Position numbers and translations under genes: made by a program. Positions 22,530 through 33,800 of a DNA stretch of 64,000 nucleotides are shown piece after piece; positions within the stretch are counted from its first letter, which is position 1; each line of letters starts with the position of its first letter. Origin of the DNA: Phoenix dactylifera (taxonomy: Eukaryota; Streptophyta; Magnoliopsida; Arecales; Arecaceae); the NCBI RefSeq assembly GCF_009389715.1, contig NW_024067677.1:496001-560000 (forward strand), in the 5' to 3' direction. The notes under the pieces are model-generated. The model saw nothing but the letters and a program-made list of their open reading frames with translations. It had not been told where the DNA came from and searched no databases.

Positions 22530-25500
22530 TCACCAGAAATCTCTACAAGAGCAAACACCATCTTTGTAATGGTGGAAACGACTCCTATCTCTCAAAACAA
22601 TCTCTCTCTCATACACCTTCGAAACCAACTTCATGAAAGTGTGGCAATCTTCACAGACCCTAAGATTCTTTGCTATGCGGATGCAAAAGCCTCTGCTTGA
22701 GTTCATCAGCCCAAAAGAAAGAGCCAACTTCTCACTGTGCCAGAGAACAGCTCCTTTCTTCTCTTCCTCTTCCAAATCAACCAACACACTTCCTATATCA
22801 GGCGAATAACCTACAAGCTCTAATTCTCTCACAACCTCCTCCAACTTTCCATAGATCTCACTAGATCTCGGATGGGACTCATCGCCCATCAAAAATTCAT
22901 GTACTTTGCCATCCAATTCAATCCAGCTACAACCCCTTTCCTTCGACACTCCTTTACATTTCATCAATGTCCTCACCTGCCTAACATCATCCCACCTGCT
23001 AGCCTTGGCATAGATATTTGATAGAAGAACATAAGCCCCATCATGACTTGGGTCTAGCTCCAAAAGCCTCTTGGCTGCCAATTCTCCGAGTTCAACATCC
23101 CCGTGCATCTTGCATGCTCCCAACAGTGAACCCCACACTACCACATTCGGGGTGAAAGGCATTGACTCTATGAGCTCAAATGCTTCTTGCAGCAGTCTGG
23201 CACGTCCAAGAAGATCCACCATGCAGCCGTAGTGCTCGTGCTTGGGCTCCATGTTGTGATCCTGAATCATGGAATTGAATATCCTCCGACCGTCTTCAAC
23301 CAAGCCCGTGTGACTACAAGCATAAAGCAGGCCCACAAATGTCACCCTGTTAGGCTCAACCCCCTCAGCTTTCATCTGATCAAATAGTGCTAGTGCAGAT
23401 CTTCCATCCCCATGCACTGCACATCCAGTGATCATGCTTGTCCAAGTGATAACATTCCTACTAGGCATCTCTTCAAAGATCTTTTGTGCATCTGCCAAGC
23501 TCCCACATTTACAGTACATATCAATGAGAGCATTCTTTATTGACAGAATACCAGAAAACCCATTCTTGTCCACAAAGATATGGACCCATTTGGCTTGATC
23601 CAGAGCACCCAGATGAGCACAAGCTGAGATAACACTCAACATGGTGATCCTGTCAGGTCTCACACCTGAGAGTTGCATTTCATTGAACAACTTGATTGCT
23701 TCATTAGGCTGGTCACTCTCAGCATACCCTGAGATCATTGCACTCCAAGAGACTAGGTCCCTCTCAGGCATCTGATCAAAGATGGAGTGAGCAATCTCAA
23801 TCTTGCCAATCTTGGCATACCCAAAGACCATGGCGGTTGATGACACTAGATTCTTAGGGTATATGCTGTCATACAATTTTTGGGCATTATCCATCGACTT
23901 GCAACTGGAGTACATGTTGATAAGGGCACTTTGTAAGTGGGAATCCATTGAGATGTTGGATGCAACAATGTACGAGTGAATTGCCTGGCCGGCCATCAGA
24001 TTTCCAGTGCGCCCACATGCTGAAAGGACTGTGGCCAGGATCACCTGATCAGGTACCACATTGCAGCTCTTCATGTCCTCAAACAGCTGCAGAGCTTCAC
24101 CAAAACAGCCAGTCTGACAATAACTGCCATTGGAGTTAGAGGGCTATGAAGGAAGTTTGGTGATTGAATTGTCTATGGTGAGCAAAGAATAAATTTCTAT
24201 TATTACATAGATCACTTTCTGAAGTACTAACATTCATCACATACACATGGCCTATCTAACACGATAGCATTTGATGACCTCACCAATTACGTATTGTCTA
24301 AGAGCAGGGAGTGTTTGCTGGATGGGAGGCAAGTCCATCACATTATTAGCAGGAATAGTTATAGCTTATGATCCAGCAACTACTTAGCCAGAGATGGAGT
24401 GAACTTTCAATAAATCCTATATCCCCAAATAATGGATCTCCTCGAGAACAAGTTATTCCTCATTATAACAAAAATAACCATCTTTACTTCCCCAGTTCAA
24501 CCTGGATTATATTTATCCAGGGGTAAAATTTTGTACATAATAACTGCTGATATTAGCAGTCATAATAGAATACAACAGAAAAAGAAAACAATGTTATTTG
24601 CTGCCGTACAAAATAATTCTTCCAGCTAGCACAGGGACATGAATTTAGAAAATATATTAGTTTTATTTGATGAACAGTGACCATCTAAAGTTGCTCTTAG
24701 CTCCATTCTAAATAGGGATGGCAATGCTTAACCGTTTAATCTATTTCAACTCGTTGTAGATCAGGCTACATTATCTGTTTAATAAAATAGCCAGGTTTGG
24801 GTCTGAATTTTTGACATGTTTAATAAACAGATCAGATTCAGGTTGATAGATTTTTGATTTATTTTGTATTTGATCCGACCCAGACCCAATTGCCACCCCT
24901 AATTCTAAAACATCTGCCACAATGGAGATAACCGCTAAAAACATTGTTCCAGAATTCCATTTACTATATCTCAAGGGCAGGGATTTATTTACACCCAAGG
25001 CCAAGGGTGTCAAACTTAAATAAAAAGTAAAGGAAGAGAGTGTTATCTATAATTTTAATGAGGTTGCATGAGAAAATATCCGTTCATATTGAAAAGCGGG
25101 AAGCTTTATCTATTAGGGGGTTATACTTAAAAAGGTACTGGCTCCGAGATATCTAAAACTTACCCGTCGAGCATGACGCCCCAGGCGACGAGGTCCCGCT
25201 GGGACATCCGGTCGAACACCCCGCGTGCGTCGGCGACCCGCCCGCACGCTGCGTACGAGCGAACCAACGCAGTTTGGACGAAAGGGTCGGAGTCGAACCC
25301 CAGCTTGGCCACGAGCCCGTGGGCCTCTCTGGCCACCCAATCGTCTGCGCCGGCCCTGGCGGCGACTCTCAGAACCGTGGGGAAGCTGAAACGGTCGAGG
25401 GGGAGGCCGGCCCGCCGAATGCGGTCGTAGGCGGCGAGCGCCCGGCGATAGTCGCCGGCGGAGGCGCGGGAGAGGACGCGGAGAGCGCGGTCGCAGAGGC

Positions 25501-25744
25501 GGGCGTCGGGTTGGGGAGTGTGGAGGAAGACGGAGAGGGCGTAGTCGAGGGAGGAGGGGGAGGAGAGGGGGAGGGAGAGGAGTTTGGAGAGGAAGGGGGC
25601 GGAGAGGTCGAGGCCGGAGCGGAGGAGATGGGCGTGGATTTGTTTGAGGTGGGAGAGGGTAGTGGCTGTGAGAAGGAGGTGGTTGGGTCTCGGGGGTGAG
25701 AGGAAAGAGGTCAGTATGGGTTGCGGAGGGGCGACGGCCTCCAT
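22530..25744 (-). CDS. DYW-class pentatricopeptide repeat protein (At4g14820-like)
   Basis: Exons 25744-25164 and 24123-22530 join as GG|T (Gly) and give 724 residues. I chose the ATG at 25744 (MEAVAPPQP); an in-frame ATG lies further upstream. Typical PLS repeats run through most of the protein (DLVSWSAMISGYAE, NALIDMYCKCGSL, RNVITWTSMITG), followed by E and E+ motifs and a DYW deaminase domain with HSE, CEDCH and a terminal CSCRDFW. The HSE glutamate and CxxC cysteines needed for zinc binding are present; the last triplet is DFW instead of DYW. PLS-DYW proteins edit C to U in plastid or mitochondrial RNA; the target here is unknown. Length and sequence closely follow Arabidopsis At4g14820 (722 residues, from memory). 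The 1,040-bp intron is uncommon in this mostly intronless family. Confidence 0.95.
24713..24901. mobile_element. hAT-type MITE inside the PPR intron
   Basis: 189 bp with perfect 8-bp duplication ATTCTAAA (24705-24712 and 24902-24909). Inverted ends TAGGGATGGCAAT and TAGGGGTGGCAAT match at 12 of 13 positions. This TIR is typical of plant hAT miniature elements. Confidence 0.9.
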
Positions 25745-26636
25745 TTTCTGTTCTTTTCTTCTCCACAGCCTTAAAGGAGACTTATCTTGCAGTAAAGAGA
25801 GATCGGCTATACTGTAAAACCTCAATGGAAAGCAATGTGCGCACCAACCGCCGGCAATCTTATAGAAGGGAACATCAGCAGTCTTTTGATCTGAAAGCTA
25901 TTTAATAATTGCGAAGGAATTTCCCTCGAAACTAAAGCAGCACTAGTACTTCTGAAAATAAAATTAGCTCTACCAAAAGCACCCTTCTGCCTACGGCCCA
26001 CCGCTCGACGTATGCCCTCTGATCGGAAAAGAAAAAGTTGTCATTAGCACTCCATGAGTTATTGTATTTTAATTTTATTAGATATATTTGTACACGTACT
26101 GTATGAAGCACCCGCATTCAGCAAAAAAAAAAAGAAGCACCCTTCTGCAGCTACTAGAGCACCACTAGCCCTTATATGATAATAAAACCAACTCCACCAA
26201 ATGCACCTTTTTCTGTACACTACTATAAAACTTTGATCTTGGGGGAGCATAGGATGATGGCTCTTAAGAAAAATAAGTTTTGCAGAATCTGTTGGAAAAG
26301 AGCCATAGGTTGCTCCTTCTGCCAATGGACCCACAGAAATAGTAAGTTAGAGAAATTTATGAGTTTGAGTAGAAGCTTTCAAAAAAAATAATTGAGCACT
26401 CAATCTCATGCCTTAGAAAATATATTCATTCCTGGCCAACTAAATATAATAAGCAATGAAACAGATCAAAACTGCTTTAGATTTTTCCATCATTGGTAGT
26501 AGATCTCTAATCCTTGCTAGCTTTGATGAGAAGATTTTTAGACACATGCAATCATAACTGAGAAGTAGGTTGTAGACAGTGCACTTGCCTCAATAGGAAA
26601 GAAGAGGTGTAACTAGTTACCCCTCCTGAAAAAACT
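25745..26636. other. upstream region of the PPR gene
   Basis: Probably holds the PPR promoter. Two related blocks (about 25.93-25.99 kb and 26.15-26.21 kb, both with AGCAC..ACTAG and CCACCAAA/CTACCAAA) look like pieces of a dispersed repeat. No gene seen. Confidence 0.4.
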
Positions 26637-27050
26637 AGCTTAAAAGTTATTATTTAAGTTTCTAAGCTTTATATAAGTATTCAAGATATATCCAGTATAT
26701 AGCTGATGTGGGACTAAATACACATTCTTACGGATCCTCACATACTCATCTTGATTCAAAATCATGTAACCAGGCTAAAGATCCAAATTCATTTAAATCT
26801 AGTTACCAATACAACAAATTCAATCATAAATACCATGATTAGCCTATGATCAACCTAAATAGGCTTGCTTTGCAATGTCCTCTAGTCCACATGGATCATG
26901 AGCCGGTCCATTGTGATATCATTTGTAAAAAAATCCATAATCTAATTCAAAAAGACTAGCGGGAAAGTATTATTTGAGTTTATTGGTTATGCATAAGTAA
27001 CCAAAATCTACCTAGTATATAGCTGATGTGAGATCAAACACATGCTCGCA
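26637..27050 (-). mobile_element. TRIM-like miniature LTR element, copy 2 (fossil)
   Basis: Reverse-complement counterpart of 2901-3265. One terminal repeat spans about 26637-26742 and starts TGTGAGGATCC on the minus strand with a TAGTCCCACATCAG motif. The other spans about 26935-27050. A diverged primer-binding-like site lies near 26912-26925 in the expected place. The interior is non-coding. Divergence between its terminal repeats is high, so it is old. Confidence 0.65.
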
Positions 27051-28200
27051 TAAGTCTTTTTGAATTCCTCTACCACCTGCTCTTGCTAATATTTGTAATT
27101 TCTTCTATGTATCATTAGTGAGGAAGTATGTAGCAGATCCTAGCTGCACATTGCAGAGTACAAACCTTTGTAGTTTAGAGAAGAATTAACTTACGAAAAT
27201 TATCCAGTAGAGTCTCCTAAGCGAGCTGAATGGATGGGTTGTTGGCCAAGCAGGATCAGGTCAAGTTTTTTGTGCTAAAAATAATTTGAATATAAATAAT
27301 AAGCAAGACTCAAGCCCTTGTCATGGAAAATAACCACACCACCATCCAACCACCCAGATAAATAATTTTTTTATCAAAATTAATAATTTATTTATATAAA
27401 CTTGTTTTTAAATCAATTATTATTTAAGCATTAAAAAAAATCTTAAATCCTATTTATACAGATGTACAACAAATTAATATTTTACTAAATAAAATTTAAT
27501 TTGTTTTTCATATAACAAATAAATTAGGCATCAATTCTGTTAAATTCTTTTAAAACTTTGAATTTATAATCAAATGTTTCGACCATATTCATGCTGCACA
27601 TTTGCATTATACAAGTTTATTGAATAATTATTGATTAAGATTATATAAGTAATGGAAATAAATTGGATATATCAAACAAACCATTATATCGTATAATTTT
27701 TTGTGCAAGCTTTTATAAAATAACCATGTCAAATAAAAGACTAAAATATGAAGTAAGCTTTATATTTTATTATATATTCATATTAAAATTAATTCTATGA
27801 TCCATTTTATTTTATTACTTTTGTTTTTATATTTTTTGGATATTTATATATTTTTTTATTAATAATATCATGAGTCAATCAATCGACCTATGGTTGAACC
27901 ACTAACGCGTGACCGGGCCACCAAAATAGGTTGGCTAGGGTCAAGATGTTTAAAATAGCGATTATAAACCATCTAAGCAAATAGATCCAAAATCACTTAT
28001 TTGCTAGCTGCGCTTTAAAACTAGTTTATATTCGTCTTCTCTTTAATCAGGCAAACTTGAATCATTGGTAGGAATGCAAAAGGGTTGGACCGAATCAGGG
28101 CATGCTTGACCAGTCTCGAATATTCAGGTAATGATTTTGGACCTTGATGCGGTCAACTAGTTAATTAGGTCAAGGTCAAATAAGTCCTTGACTCAGCTCC
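27051..28200. other. AT-rich spacer
   Basis: No gene, RNA or bounded element could be supported. It has long A/T tracts and one stretch of GACCxxATC-type text like that of the neighbouring repeats. Confidence 0.4.
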
Positions 28201-29813
28201 AAATGTTCGAGTTCAAGTTAGGACTCAGGATGCGTTGGTTCTACAATTCCAATTAAATATTTAGATATTATTTTATGGTTAAAAATAAAATAATGGAAAA
28301 CTAAGTATAACATTTAGAAAATTTTAAGTAAAACAAAAGTCCAACTTAAACATGCATTTTTATATACTTTTTAATATAACCCAATAAAGTGACTCTTTCG
28401 GTACATGTTTACAAACTATAGTTTTCTAAATAAATATGATATACTTGGAAATATTACAAAAAAGAATCTAACAAAACAAGAATAATTGTTTAAATATAAT
28501 TACATGAAAGTTGGTAGAAGGATATGGGATTGGTGGGATGAACAAAGAGGAATTAATTTAATAACATGTATTCAATGAATTAAAAACACATCTACAGTGA
28601 AATAGAAGGGGTTTTATATGATACAAGTTTTTTAGTCAAGCTAGATCAAGCCTGAATTGGGAAGAATTTAATTTTTGTTGATCTAAATCAGACCCGAATA
28701 TTATATGGATCTAGTTGGATTACATCAAACAATATAGGATCCAAAAATAAAATACCATTAAAATTAGGTTCAATTTTTGACCTTGACCCAATCCATGAGT
28801 CTTCAAAAAGATATTTGGTTAGGACCAAGTTAGGTCAGGGGTTAACTTGATCATTTACAGAGCTATTCTACATTCAAATGGGTAATTAACGATTGAACCG
28901 TTCGAGTTCAAGTTTGGACTAGATCGTGTTGGTCCACAATTCCGGACAAACATTTAATTATTATTTTATAGCTAAGAAAATTATAATGGATAACTAAGGA
29001 GTCATTTGTCATCACTTTTATTTTTTCTATTTATGAAAATAAAATATAGAAATTTTGTTTATATTTTTTTCTAATTTATAAAATATATGTATATTTAGCA
29101 TACTCCAATATTTTTTAAGAATAAGCATATCAATGATGATGGACATGATGGTAGTTTTAGGGTAGCTGGTGGAAACAGTAATGATGTTGTTAGCAAGTAT
29201 TATAGTGATACTACGGAGATGGTGGTAATGACAGTAGTAGTAGTGTAGTTGACGTGGTGATGGTAGTAATAGTAATGGTGATGGTAGTGGTAGTGGAGGC
29301 ACTAGCAATATAGCGGAGGTGGCGATAAAGATTTAAGTTTACAAACTATAATTTAATCTAAGAAAGTGAATGGTACAAATTTACAAACTATAATTTTTTA
29401 AATAAATATTATATATTTGAGACTGTTATAAATTAGAATCTATAAAAATAAAAAAAGTTGTTTAAATATAAATACATGAAAGTAGGTGAATGGAGATGAG
29501 ATTGCTGGGATGAGCAAAAATGAATTAATTTAAATAAAAATTATTGCAATGAGCTAAAATACGCATGCGATGAAAGAGAAAAGGGTTCTATAAATAATTC
29601 TGGAGTCGAGCTAGATCAGGTCCAGATTGAGCCGGGTTTAATTTTTCTTGACTCAAACTAGGTTGGGATACTATACAGGATGGGTCTGATTGTGTCGGAA
29701 AACATAGAATCCAAAACTGACCTATTACCAAAATCAGGTTCAATTTTTAATCTAATCCGATCCATGGGTCTTGGACATGGGTCGGGTTAGGTCACGGATC
29801 AACCTGATCATTT
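28201..29813. repeat. diverged direct duplication upstream of gene 4
   Basis: Copy A is 28201-28855 and copy B 28900-29813. Shared landmarks in the same order: GTTCGAGTTCAAG, ACAAACTATA, TACATGAAAGT, GAGCTAGATCA/AAGCTAGATCA, GGTTCAATTTTT and AACYTGATCATTT. Copy B is longer because it holds a degenerate trinucleotide tract at about 29130-29330 (GAT, GTA, GTG units). The pair ends about 80 bases before the ATG of gene 4. Confidence 0.8.
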
Positions 29814-29895
29814 TTCTTTCTTTTTTTTTTTCGCGATAAACGATCCGCCGGATCATTTCCGCCTCCCTCCGCCCGCCTCTCTCTCGGTGAAAAGA

Positions 29896-30772
29896 ATGGG
29901 AGATGTTCTGGCCGAGTTGGAGGACGTGCTCCGTTCCAAACCCACCGAGGTGAAATCCCACCCCTTTCGTCTCCCCAATTTCTAGGGTTTCTGTAAAACG
30001 CCCACTCCCTTCTCAATTTCTCCATCTTGAACTCGGATCAGGGTTTCAATCTTCGCCTTTCATGAAATAAAAAAAGAAAATCCCTTCTTTCATGAAGGAT
30101 TTTTATTTTTTTTTATTGGGGTGTTTGAACTGTGAAGCGAGTTACAAATGGTGGATGGATGTCTGGATGAAGAATGAGCGATTGAATGCTAGAATGTGCT
30201 TGCTTGCAGGAGAAGATAACAGCGGGGGAGGAGCTGGTTCTTCAGACGTGCAAGTCGAGGGCAATTCGCGATTTCACGCTCGGGGCCGGCTTTTCTTCGG
30301 CCGTGGTGTGGACTGGTATTGCTTGTGTTTTCTACTCATTGCTGGATGCTTTCCAATTACTCCCTTGTGCACATTTAGTGGTATTGGCTTCTTCTTTTCT
30401 TATCTTTTGGTGGTTAGTGTGCACAATTCTGGTCTTTGGATTGAAACTAAATTCAGTACCTGAAGAATTGCTAAAAGGATGCACTTTTTTTATGGTTAAT
30501 ATCGCTGCTGTTGAAGTGTTATGTCTTGACTTTGGTTTTTTGTCGTAGCTTGTCAGGATTTGCTGTTTCTCAATTGTGGGATCTAGACTAGCTTGATAGT
30601 AATTGTTCGGTAAGGAGTATCTCAAGTTACCTTCGAGATTGAGGGTTCACTATGGAGTAGCATCTCAATGATGTGTAAAAGGACTGTCTCTATGTTGAAG
30701 AAAAGATGGGCCTGCATTCGATAATGATATATCTGAGTTTTTTCTATGTAGAGTGAGAGAGTGAGTGAGTAA

Positions 30773-30830
<58 letters not shown>

Positions 30831-33800
30831 CTGATATCAGAGTAAGGGTGAGATCAAAACCAGGTCACTGATGTCCAACAGCCAGTGACTTAGCCAACTT
30901 AACCAGTTGCCACCCCTAGAGAGAGAGTTATGTTGGTAAGTTGGCTAGTAGGGAATATGAGCTGGAAGGTAATAGGATCTGATGCATATTTTATATGCAT
31001 CACATATGTTTATTTCCTTATTGTTGACTGAAGAGTTGGTGGTAAAAAAATTTGATAAGTACCCTTGAGGAGAAAGGAAAACATACTTGTGAACAATCAA
31101 AAGATTGAAAAAAGGGTAAAATTAGGATACAACATCAGAAAGGTGGTGGAGGACCAGATTTTGGGGGACCTTTTTAAGAGTTTAGCATGGGTTGTTGGTA
31201 AGTTCCTAGTACTTGAGGCTGAGGGTGCTTGAAACATTTCTTAAAATGTCCATTTACAGTTCTGAATTTAAAAGGAAAAAAGCAAAATTAAAACTTTATA
31301 AAATCTTCAGTAATGCTCACTGGAAAGTGCTTTTTCAGATGAGTAGAAGTCAAAAGGCTGCTAAATTAAGAGAAGCTGCACCTGCATTGTTACTTGAAAA
31401 AAAGTGAATTCCTCTTGCTAATGGATTGATGGATTGATGTTCTCATCCAACCTATCATCGAGCCTACCCTAACCCAAACATGTAATCCTGTGGATCAATT
31501 CCAAGTTCTTAATATTTGCCAAAATCTTAAATGAGATGAATTCAAGTCTAGCAGAATTGTATACTAACCTAGTGAAAGCAATTACACCTAAAACACCTAA
31601 TGAAACCAATTGTACCTAAAACTGCTTTTGCATTATCTGTTCACCCAAAAGCAAGCAGGTGAAGCAGTTCTCTTCAAAGCAATTTCATGGAATAGCTTCT
31701 TGAAGGGCTCTTGGAAAAATCAAAAGCAGCATCAGTCTCGTCATAAGGATTTATTGCAAATAGTATAGCTTTCTACTCTAGAATAAACTCTTCAATGAAA
31801 TGTTGAAATGACCTGGTTTTGTGGTGCATAGTTATTTATGTCGAAGGCTTGATGATTCTCATTTGATTCACTTTAAGATTAAAGTGTTCTGTGACATTTA
31901 GGAATTGCGTTTGTGTGGTCATCATGGATGTAGTCCTATCTTGATCTCGAACAATTTTGACCAATAGAATACTGGACTTACATAACTGATCCTTGAAAGA
32001 TTCAAAAAGGAATGAGGACGCTATGTGTTGTTTTGATTGACAAATAGTTGACAACTAAAACTATGTGAGACACATGCTGAAATGAGTAACTTGAGCTGGT
32101 CCTGACTATGGTAATTTCTCATTTTCAATGCAATAGCCTACCATGTATTACTCGTAAGTCATAACATTCAATATCTCAATAAAGAGAGAATGCATCTAAA
32201 TTTTTAATAGCAATATCATGGATAAATGGAACCATGTCATCACTGTTCTCTTCAATTCATTATTTATTCCTTAGTCAATATTATTTTGCAGAACTTCTCT
32301 TTTTTAGCAAATCTAAACATTACTCTCTTATAGGAAATTAGTGGATTCAAAATGGATGTCTTTACCTCCTTTTTAAATGGTGATCCATAAAATTTCACTT
32401 TTACATGGTATCAAATGATTCCATATGCTACTGAGATAATAATGTGTATAACCATCCAACACTGAGCAAGAACAAAATAGAAACTTGCTTGCCTCTTGTG
32501 AACTTCATTATGCACCTTGATACATGCAGCTAAAAAATGAGCACTTATCACATTTTGCCTCATTCAAGATCTGAAAAATAACAGAGCTTCATATTCCTTC
32601 ACCCCTCACATGCACACAATGGTTATTTACCCTAGTGTTCATGTTGTGGACATTATCCCTAATTCATCATTTCTTGTCAAAACCATACAATGTCCACACA
32701 GAATGTTTTTCTTCTTTTTTTTTTTTTTGCACCAGTAGTCTATATGATTTCCAAAGTTTAGGTTGAGTCCATAATGCTGTGCACGTTATGCCATTTTTCT
32801 GTATCAGACCTTTGTTTACTTTATATTTTTTCCATTTCCATTTTGTGATTTCAATCAGGATCCTTGTCACGTTGTATGATCTTGAAGAAGAAGGGCATTG
32901 TCTCATTTTTCCTGTATTTCATTTTCCATCTTATGCCTTTGAATATAAAATCTAAAGAAAGAAAAAGTAAGTAAAGTGAACATGTAGTGTGACTCAATAA
33001 GCATTAGAGATTAGTGTCAATTATCAATGTCTTGTTTGATAATTGACTGGGAGTGTGCCTATTGTTGAAATGACATGTAATATTATCAGAGTATTGGGCA
33101 AAAATATGTTGTAATGTTCCATTACCTCTGTGAGAAAGGTGACATGCCCGTTGCACAATATAAAAGAGGATAATGCTTAAATCTCTGTAGATAAAAATTT
33201 GAAGTTAGAGCCCAAAACCAGAGTCCTTAAATACATAACATGGAGCTACTAATTGGAAGACAGGGGAACTTGTAACCTAGTTGTGGAAGGCTTTTATCTT
33301 GGTTACATGCTGCTCCAGGAATTCAATTTACTCCCACTCTCGTATGCTAAGGGGTTATGAGTTTAATAATTATTATAGAATTATCTATTGCTTCCTTCAT
33401 CCTCTCTATATCATTTCTTATCATATAGTTCTGTGATCCTTTTGTAAGCTCGCCATTTATGAATTATATAAAGTGATATCATTGTCTAATGTTACTTCTA
33501 AAAGTTATTCTTTATGCTTGTTTACTAAGCATAACAATATGCTGTGTGGTATGTGTACAAATCAACTTGTGACCCCTCTCCTGCTTCATGTAATTAAAGT
33601 TTCACATATAGGTACATATTAGATGATAAAGTGCTTGGACAGGCTAGAATAATTTAATCGTTGGAGTTTGTTTAAGAAAATAAATTTAGGCAGACATCAG
33701 TTTGGAGCTTTGAGATAGTTTGAGTCAACATCTGCAGTAGGCTTTCAGAAGGCCTGGATTTTCTGCATGTTGCCAGCAGCGTTTCTAATCTACTCTAGAA

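Noticed and set aside
25274-25699. 141-residue plus-strand frame
   Set aside because: Shadow of the GC-rich PPR exon 1 on the other strand; Gly/Glu-rich with no domain.
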